Assembly (NCBI GenBank): GCA_947503625.1 | Contig: CANNEK010000005.1 | Location: 42,677-106,676 of the forward strand | Source of the DNA: an uncultured Kordiimonas sp. | Lineage (GTDB): Bacteria > Pseudomonadota > Alphaproteobacteria > Sphingomonadales > Kordiimonadaceae | DNA length: 64,000 nt | Direction of reading: 5' to 3' | Shown here: positions 59,302-64,000 of the stretch, piece after piece | Layout of the letters: every line of letters starts with the position of its first letter | Numbering within the stretch: position 1 is the first letter of the stretch | Notes under the pieces: generated by a model | What the model was told of the DNA's origin: nothing | The model's input: only the letters and a program-made list of their open reading frames with translations | Database searches by the model: none | Made by a program: the position numbers and the translations under genes

Positions 59302-60447
59302 TTAGACAAGAGGCGCATGAGGATAATCCGGCTGGCGTTCCTGAAAAGCAAGTATGTGCGGCTTAACGATGACACCTGCATCAATATTTACCGCCCGGCG
59401 AATGGTTTCATTCTGCTGCCAACCAGTGCGCCCCTCGACCACCGAAGGCAAATGCACGATAAGCGCCGCAGAAATTGACCGGGAGGCACTTTCCCAAAGG
59501 TAGCTTGGCGTATGATCAACGGCATAATAGTCGGTCTTGCCAACCTTAAACATCGGGTTTTTAAACGTAGTCGGCCTGGCGAAATAAAAGCCCATACCCT
59601 CGTCGCAGCTGACATCAATAATCAGGCTTCCGGGCTTCAAACAGGTTTTTTCGGTTTCGATTACAAAATCAAAAGGCTGTTCCGGATCCTGCAAAGTACC
59701 ATTTATGATGATATCTGACTCGGCAATAAGGTCTGATAATGACCTTTCACTGCCGTCGTGTTCCACCACCACCATGCGCGCTTCATCTTCGCCGCCTTCA
59801 CGAAGGCGTGCGTAGTGACAATCAAGAACTTCTTCGCGCACTTCATGGTCGGGGCGCTGGATGCATATGGTGATGTCTCTGAACCCATGTGCCTTCAAGG
59901 CGTATATCGCACCGCGGCTGACCGCACCAAAGCTGAAAATAATAACTTTGCGGCGGTTCCCGTAGTGGCCATCAATCCCCTTTAAGCGGAGAGCATGCAA
60001 TACGGCGCAGTAACCGGCCATCTCATTGTTCTTATAAAATGTGTGTCGCCCCATCTGTCCGGAAGGGCTCCAGACAAACATATCCTCAAAAGCAATCAGG
60101 GTGAGCTTGCGGTCAATTGCTGTTTGCGTGATAGCCCGCTGCTGGGCACAGTGAGGATATCCCCACAGGTTTCCTTCCATACGAAGTTCAACCAGATCCG
60201 CTAACGTGGGTTTGGCAATAATCACATTTCCCAAATCGGCCAAAAGCTCGTGCCGTGGAGCAACACCCCCGGTTTGCAAGGCGATTTCCGCGTCCGAAAC
60301 ACCAAACGGCGCGCCGTAGCCTTCTTCAAATACCAGCTGTTTTCTATAGTCTTCCGGCAACCGCGGTAAATGCTCCGGGTGAATGGGAACACGTTGTTCG
60401 TCTTGCTTTCTGGAAGTCCCAATGATCCCCAAAGTCAATTTACTCAT
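59302..60447 (-). CDS. N5-(carboxyethyl)ornithine synthase-like dehydrogenase
   Basis: A 381-residue member of the alanine dehydrogenase/CEOS superfamily. The start LTLGIIGTSRKQDEQRVPIH with PEHLPRLPEDYRKQLVFEEG is the family opening. IIAKPTLADLVELRMEGNLW GYPHC follows, with the Rossmann core RKVIIFSFGAVSRGAIYALK, SDIIINGTLQDPEQPF and LIIDVSCDEGMGFYFARPT. CEOS condenses pyruvate with ornithine or lysine and reduces the imine. Other relatives in this superfamily act on alanine or saccharopine, so the reaction is inferred. It lies 158 bases before the ATP-grasp gene, possibly as a pair. ATG at 60447 gives the family N-terminus. Confidence 0.88.
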   Translation of the reverse strand: MSKLTLGIIGTSRKQDEQRVPIHPEHLPRLPEDYRKQLVFEEGYGAPFGVSDAEIALQTGGVAPRHELLADLGNVIIAKPTLADLVELRMEGNLWGYPHCAQQRAITQTAIDRKLTLIAFEDMFVWSPSGQMGRHTFYKNNEMAGYCAVLHALRLKGIDGHYGNRRKVIIFSFGAVSRGAIYALKAHGFRDITICIQRPDHEVREEVLDCHYARLREGGEDEARMVVVEHDGSERSLSDLIAESDIIINGTLQDPEQPFDFVIETEKTCLKPGSLIIDVSCDEGMGFYFARPTTFKNPMFKVGKTDYYAVDHTPSYLWESASRSISAALIVHLPSVVEGRTGWQQNETIRRAVNIDAGVIVKPHILAFQERQPDYPHAPLV

Positions 60448-60612
60448 ATCATCCTTTTCCACAGGCCTACGGAGCACACAAAGCGAACAGTGCAGGCATC
60501 CTGCTTTATTTTAAGAGATTGTTGGCTGGCTTCCCGATTGATCTGTTCGAAACATCAGCTAGAAATTAAGTCTTATCGGCGTAATATTTGCGGGTAAGAG
60601 GTGCGTTTCACC

Positions 60613-61377
60613 TCAGGGCAATTCACAGCGCAAATGTTGTCTGCGATAGGGTTTGTCACACTCCCAGTCGTTACCGCTGTATTCGAGATGTGAATTCTCT
60701 GGTAACTCTACCGCTAAACAGGATTGTCCGCTTTGTCGAAACCCGCGGAGACACTTCCAGCCAGGGCCATAAGAAGTCTTAGCCAGATAGCCGTTTTCCG
60801 GCACGGCTACTGATATACAGACGTCGCCTGTTGCTTGATACCCTCTCTCACAACGCCAGTTGGTGTCGAACGAAGACGGGTCAAAATATCCATATTCCGG
60901 TACGTTGGCGGCAAGACACTCCCCATCAACTCTGAGAAACCGAGGATTGCAGCTCCACCCCTTGCCATAAGCTTTGTCTGATAAATGCCCATTTTCGGGT
61001 ACAGCAATCGGTCTGCACGCATTTGCAACTTGCTCGTAACCGCGCGCGCACTTCCACTGATCACCTCGTGCACTCAAATATGCGTGCTTTGGGACAGGAA
61101 AGGTCGCACAGGCGCCTGCTTCTTCTTGGAAACCCCGTTTGCATTCCCAACCGGAACCATAAGCCCGGTTCGTAGCATAAGCATTCGCTGGAATTTTAAC
61201 GGCTACGCATAATTGACCTGTTTTTCGGAAGCCCAAATCGCATCCCCACCCATCGCCGTAACGTTCGACGTGTGCGTTTTTTGGAATACTCTGGGCATGA
61301 ACACCGGCGGGCACCAGATACACAGCTGCGGCCAGCACCAGCGCCCTGGCAAATCCAAGGTCGGTAAATTTTGTCAA
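60613..61377 (-). CDS. Exported cysteine-repeat protein, seven tandem repeats
   Basis: A 254-residue precursor with a signal peptide (ARALVLAAAVYLVPAGVHAQ). The mature protein is seven repeats of 31-33 residues. Each has the pattern (V/I)P-x-(N/H/Y)-(A/G/S)-(Y/H)...(G)-W-x-C-x(3)-(G)(F/Y)-x(5-7)-C, for example IPANAYATNRAYGSGWECKR, VPENGYLAKTSYGPGWKCLR and LPENSHLEYSGNDWECDKPY. Two cysteines per repeat (14 in total) suggest one disulfide each. It is a periplasmic or secreted structural or binding protein with no enzyme motif. The repeat type occurs in a few proteobacterial exported proteins but has no named function that I know. Confidence 0.85.
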   Translation of the reverse strand: MTKFTDLGFARALVLAAAVYLVPAGVHAQSIPKNAHVERYGDGWGCDLGFRKTGQLCVAVKIPANAYATNRAYGSGWECKRGFQEEAGACATFPVPKHAYLSARGDQWKCARGYEQVANACRPIAVPENGHLSDKAYGKGWSCNPRFLRVDGECLAANVPEYGYFDPSSFDTNWRCERGYQATGDVCISVAVPENGYLAKTSYGPGWKCLRGFRQSGQSCLAVELPENSHLEYSGNDWECDKPYRRQHLRCELP

Positions 61378-61797
61378 AATATGCTTTCTTCGATCATCTC
61401 ATGGCATGTTCTGCCGATATAAAGTGATGATCTTTTTTTAAGGGAGCTAGCGGAGATGAGCTGCCAGAATTCCGATGCCTTGGGCACCTACAAAAAGAAC
61501 AATGCCAGAAAAGAGTGACTGTTCTAAACATACCCCGCTACCGACATTATTTGACGCTTTGTGTCGTTATCTTCACACGGTGTATATGCGCTCATTAACC
61601 ATACAGGCGCGAAAATAGCAAGCTTTATGGATGTGGGATTGCCACCAACGCCACCGTCATCTATCCCAAAAAAGTTCATGCCAACTGCCTTGTTCCGGTT
61701 CAAACTCGCCCAGTGTAGTGCAACTTGTAACAAGAAGGCCGAACCATCATATAAATGTTCGCAACAAATCAGTGCTGCGAATATGAAAGGACATCCA
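61378..61797. other. Gap without a convincing gene
   Basis: About 420 bases. Open frames exist on both strands between 61524 and 61797, but none has a ribosome site or recognisable family. One plus-strand frame reads directly into the small gene at 61798 and is best taken as upstream non-coding sequence. Confidence 0.4.
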
Positions 61798-61983
61798 ATG
61801 TCCGTGACCGACCTTCTGGATACACCGCGCGAACTAAATAATGCCGCAACAATGGATCAGTACGGGATCACTTCAACAGAGGTAAAATATTATCACTATG
61901 GTGGTTTTCGGTATAGCAGCCTGCACGATGCTGTTGCCCAGGCAAAAAGAATGATATCAAACGAACCGCCAGAGGAAAAATAG
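61798..61983 (+). CDS. Small hypothetical protein (61 residues)
   Basis: MSVTDLLDTPRELNNAATMD continues with QYGITSTEVKYYHYGGFRYS and ends acidic. The Y-x-x-x-YYHYGG-x-RYSSLxDA pattern is compact and looks selected, and AAAGGA lies six bases before the ATG. The frame is open further upstream, but that part lacks protein character. It is polar, with no membrane segment. Small proteins with a VxYYHY-G--Y--L-DA core occur in alphaproteobacteria without known function. It is the first of five small plus-strand genes to 63535. Confidence 0.65.
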   Translation: MSVTDLLDTPRELNNAATMDQYGITSTEVKYYHYGGFRYSSLHDAVAQAKRMISNEPPEEK

Positions 61984-62285
61984 ACAACCACGCACAAACT
62001 ACAGTTATCTTGCTTGCGCCTGCTGTGCTTGCGTACAAATTCCATGAAATTTATCGAGCTAGCCTGATGCATGATGACTCATTCAGCACCGGCCGAAGCA
62101 GGGCGCTCTGTGCTCGACAACACCGAAGTATTTAGCTCATGTAAACACGTTTCGAGAAAAGTAATTAAATTATAAAAATTAATAAGTACTTGTAATTTTA
62201 TTACCTGATCTCCATGTATAGGGATGGAGCCAATTGCGGCGACGGTTAGCGGCAGACTATTGCCGCATACAGGAAAGGGCATTCC
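61984..62285. other. AT-rich intergenic region
   Basis: About 300 bases without a convincing gene. A strongly AT-rich stretch at 62158-62205 (ATTATAAAAATTAATAAG and neighbours) with near-symmetric GTAAT/ATTAC ends probably holds the promoter of the small-gene group. A 34-codon frame at 62071 is not supported. Confidence 0.4.
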
Positions 62286-62411
62286 ATGTCCTTCAATGAT
62301 TTCTCCAAATCTAAGACCACACCCAATTCTGAGAAAACTGACGGCAAGCCGACACCCCCTTCCGAGAAAGCTGCTGCACCAAAGGAAAAAGTGACAAAAC
62401 CCGGATCCTGA
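62286..62411 (+). CDS. Very small lysine/proline-rich protein (41 residues)
   Basis: MSFNDFSKSKTTPNSEKTDG opens a 41-residue, probably disordered protein rich in Lys, Pro, Ala and Ser and ending VTKPGS. The ribosome site AGGAAAGGGC is well spaced. Short alphaproteobacterial proteins beginning MSFxDFS followed by a Lys/Pro/Ala tail are familiar, which supports a real gene. It lies upstream of another small gene of the same type of distribution. It is below most annotation length limits. Confidence 0.6.
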   Translation: MSFNDFSKSKTTPNSEKTDGKPTPPSEKAAAPKEKVTKPGS

Positions 62412-62476
62412 AACACGTCTTCGAAGAAGAACACGCTCTTGTCTGCATAGTTTAATCTGAAAGAGAAAGGCGTGTG

Positions 62477-62806
62477 ATGAAGATCCGAAGGACAAAAAAA
62501 ACAATCGAATTTGACCATCCGTTTACACTTCACGGATACAAGGAAACGCTGCCATCCGGCCGCTACGAGATGGAAACTGAGGAAGAGTGGATAGAAGGCC
62601 TGTCTTTCGTGGCGTTCAAACGGAAACAGGTGATATTGCACCTGCAAAGAGATGCTCAGCGCCCAGGAATAAGCGAAATCCTGACGCTGAAAGACCCCAG
62701 AGAACTGGATGCCGCCCTCGCCCGTGATGCCAAACTTGGCCACAATGCGAATGCGCCTTCCGGAAAATGCGCCGGGGTGATCGGAAAAACGTCTGAAGCC
62801 GGCTAA
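62477..62806 (+). CDS. Conserved alphaproteobacterial small protein (109 residues)
   Basis: A soluble protein opening with a basic strand (KIRRTKKTIEFDHPFTLHGY), then KETLPSGRYEMETEEEWIEG, a hydrophobic core, and LTLKDPRELDAALARDAKLG. The order, a strand-rich domain with 'LP-G-Y-VETEEE-IEGLSF' followed by 'D--ELDAAL-RD', resembles a short orphan family common in marine alphaproteobacteria; no function is known. ATG at 62477 with GAGAAAGG upstream; a GTG directly before it at 62474 is equivalent. Confidence 0.78.
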   Translation: MKIRRTKKTIEFDHPFTLHGYKETLPSGRYEMETEEEWIEGLSFVAFKRKQVILHLQRDAQRPGISEILTLKDPRELDAALARDAKLGHNANAPSGKCAGVIGKTSEAG

Positions 62807-62978
62807 CACCGAGTTCAAGGCTGCTTTCTGACCAGTACCAACCGTCTCTTTATCGCGCAAACCCAGGGCCTGATGCTGCGCGTGGGTGCACCCCCCCGGC
62901 AAATGCCACCAGACATATTCTGCTGGTTAGCAAGCCGGAAACCATAATAATCAAAGGTCAAAGAAAGGTTGTATCAAA

Positions 62979-63287
62979 ATGACAGATATCCCTATTGATC
63001 TCGATAGCTACCGCGACACATCTGCCCACAAGTCAACGGTGGACCGCAGAGAGCATGCGCGAGATTTTCTGGACAGTCAGCAGGCACTGCGTAAAAGCCA
63101 GAAGGAACTTGAGAAATTTCTACTGGATGCACCAGCGAAAACTTGGCCTGAAGCAGGTGCGCAGGCGCTCTATCTCCTCCAGATTTTTGCCGCAACCGCC
63201 GAGGCGCAGGAATTACGCCGCAAGCTCCTGATTACCCAAACTATCGGGTCCCTCAAGCGTCTTTGTACCAAAGAAGCTGAAGAATGA
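62979..63287 (+). CDS. Conserved small coiled-coil-like protein (102 residues)
   Basis: A helical, charged protein: IPIDLDSYRDTSAHKSTVDR, then ARDFLDSQQALRKSQKELEK as a likely coiled coil, FLLDAPAKTWPEAGAQALYL (the conserved 'APA-TWPEA--KA-YLL' stretch of this family) and a terminal helix. Proteins of this shape are common orphan genes in alphaproteobacteria. AAAGAAAGG is upstream of the ATG. The stop overlaps the next start by four bases (ATGA), so the two are translationally coupled. Confidence 0.82.
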   Translation: MTDIPIDLDSYRDTSAHKSTVDRREHARDFLDSQQALRKSQKELEKFLLDAPAKTWPEAGAQALYLLQIFAATAEAQELRRKLLITQTIGSLKRLCTKEAEE

Positions 63288-63535
63288 CTGGCTCCCTGAT
63301 TAATACGCACCTTGAACCACCCGGACAGGATAGGGAAGTGGCAACCAGAGAAAATACAGCCCAAAGCCCTGAAATATCGGGCAGAGAGGCCCCAAAAGAA
63401 AGACCGTGCCTAAGGTGTGGTACACTTTTTTTCAGCGAATGGCTGGGCCACAGGATATGCCAGCATTGCAAAAGTTCTTCCACTTGGCGCAGCGGCGTCC
63501 CGTATTTGCCTCAGTCCTCAAGATCAAAACGTTGA
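63284..63535 (+). CDS. Small zinc-ribbon protein (83 residues)
   Basis: A polar N-terminus of about 38 residues leads to RPCLRCGTLFFSEWLGHRIC followed by QHCKSSSTWRSG. The CxxC-x(13)-CxxC arrangement is a compact zinc ribbon. The W-G-R-C--C---W-SG context is a recurring alphaproteobacterial small protein; DNA or RNA binding is possible but unproven. Its start overlaps the preceding gene (ATGA), and the two are usually found together, which suggests a shared role. Confidence 0.85.
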   Translation: MTGSLINTHLEPPGQDREVATRENTAQSPEISGREAPKERPCLRCGTLFFSEWLGHRICQHCKSSSTWRSGVPYLPQSSRSKR

Positions 63536-63919
63536 TATGGCTTTAAAAAACTCTTCGCAGTTCACATAATAAAACCCGCCACGAGGACTGTGGTTTTGTG
63601 TCGGTTGCGGGATCAGGGTTAGTCTCGCCAGGGTTTGCACTCTTTCCTTATCCATTCCGTGACGTTCGATATGACCCTGTGGCCTTCAGGTTGTGAGCCT
63701 GATGGGTGAGTAGTTAAATAATTAATATTAAGTGCGCTCGAATCACTGCGACAGAAACTGTGATAATGTTGATTTGGCCAAAACTGTTTTAAGGTCTTTA
63801 GCGCGCCTGCCCCCTGTTTCAGGCCCTTTTGCGGCCTGAAACTCATCTCATCGCTTTTTTCTGCAGCAAGTCAGTCTTGGTGATGACATAATAATCGAAT
63901 GTCCTTTCGATCACCCCAA
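63536..63919. other. Gene-free region with a strong hairpin
   Basis: No convincing coding frame on either strand across about 380 bases. The only structure is the hairpin at 63816-63842, listed separately. Confidence 0.5.
63816..63842. terminator. Strong hairpin upstream of the right-edge gene's stop
   Basis: Perfect 10-base arms (GTTTCAGGCC at 63816-63825, complement at 63833-63842) with a seven-base loop. It lies 78 bases beyond the stop of the minus-strand gene at the right edge and probably ends its transcript, though no T-run follows. Confidence 0.55.
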
Positions 63920-64000
63920 CTAGAAACTCACATTGCTGGCTGACAGATCGGCAAGTGCTATGCCTTGGATGAAGACGGACTGGCCATCATCCAGGTCTAT
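63920..64000 (-). CDS. C-terminal end of a probable RTX-like/secreted protein (cut by the right edge)
   Basis: Only the last 26 residues are visible: DLDDGQSVFIQGIALADLSA then SNVSF and a TAG stop. The pattern G-x-V-x-I-x-G-(I/V)-x-LADLSAxN-(F) is the ending of many type I secreted RTX and cadherin-like proteins, whose extreme C-terminus carries the secretion signal. Nothing upstream can be seen, so the family is a guess from the tail alone. Confidence 0.5.
   Translation of the reverse strand: MDLDDGQSVFIQGIALADLSASNVSF

Noticed and set aside
61561..61797. Upstream extension of the small gene at 61798 to a 140-residue protein
   Set aside because: The extension has no recognisable protein pattern, and the internal ATG has the good ribosome site and the compact conserved-looking core.

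Overview
The window comes from an alphaproteobacterium with a moderately GC-rich chromosome. The evidence is the gene set and order: twin-transmembrane small protein, PduO-type adenosyltransferase, etfB, etfA and 3-hydroxybutyryl-CoA dehydrogenase in a row; a Coq7-type hydroxylase; GluQRS; a long 484-residue isocitrate dehydrogenase; and several small orphan proteins typical of that class. A marine, Kordiimonas-like lineage is a guess from overall flavour, not something the sequence proves.

Layout. 1-3.1 kb: the 5' part of a divergent PEP carboxylase, a LacI-type regulator and a divergent glucokinase with a perfect 16-bp LacI-type operator between them. 3.1-8.8 kb: pentapeptide protein, TerB-like protein, short-chain dehydrogenase, gamma-carbonic-anhydrase-like protein, sterol-desaturase-like enzyme and a LysR regulator. 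8.9-14.9 kb: the most unusual locus, a TIR-membrane-TPR protein, two paralogous proteins of unrecognised family and a TPR/SLOG-like/class III cyclase protein, all on the plus strand, with a Crp-like cyclic-nucleotide-binding regulator ending against the cyclase. 15-18.4 kb: methyltransferase, GlxA-type regulator, small outer-membrane barrel and a membrane protein. 18.6-25.3 kb: tRNA-Leu(CAA), DedA-like protein, DsbB, Coq7, VOC proteins, HNH endonuclease, TetR regulator, GluQRS and a beta-helix protein. 25.4-29.8 kb: the ETF and hydroxybutyryl-CoA region. 29.9-38.7 kb: two serine hydrolases, DUF2189 protein, a broken serine-hydrolase remnant, isocitrate dehydrogenase, VOC protein, DUF2306 protein and a membrane AraC regulator, with a 95-bp repeat present twice. 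38.9-41.9 kb: an accessory patch holding a PD-(D/E)XK-like protein, an XRE regulator with two matching operators and a possible nucleotidyltransferase/HEPN-like protein. 42-46.3 kb: a LysR gene facing a tightly coupled operon (SHMT-like enzyme, membrane protein, amidohydrolase). 46.4-57.9 kb: secreted hydrolases, CPBP protease, small monooxygenase-fold proteins, cytochrome b561, MarR regulator with a 30-bp palindrome, HD-domain protein, and an AraC regulator facing an SDR/AKR/SnoaL/NmrA operon. 58-61.4 kb: an ATP-grasp ligase next to a carboxyethylornithine-synthase-like dehydrogenase, and a secreted cysteine-repeat protein. 61.8-64 kb: five small proteins and the last residues of a probable secreted RTX-like protein.

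How the parts fit: most of the window is ordinary central metabolism and regulation. The candidate new system is the 8.9-14.9 kb locus. Its domain content (TIR with the conserved glutamate, SLOG-like fold, class III cyclase with altered substrate positions, cNMP-binding regulator) is that of nucleotide second-messenger signalling. The two middle genes and the TPR part of the TIR gene are visibly AT-richer than the signalling domains around them. Whether this is a defence, stress or developmental circuit cannot be read from the sequence.
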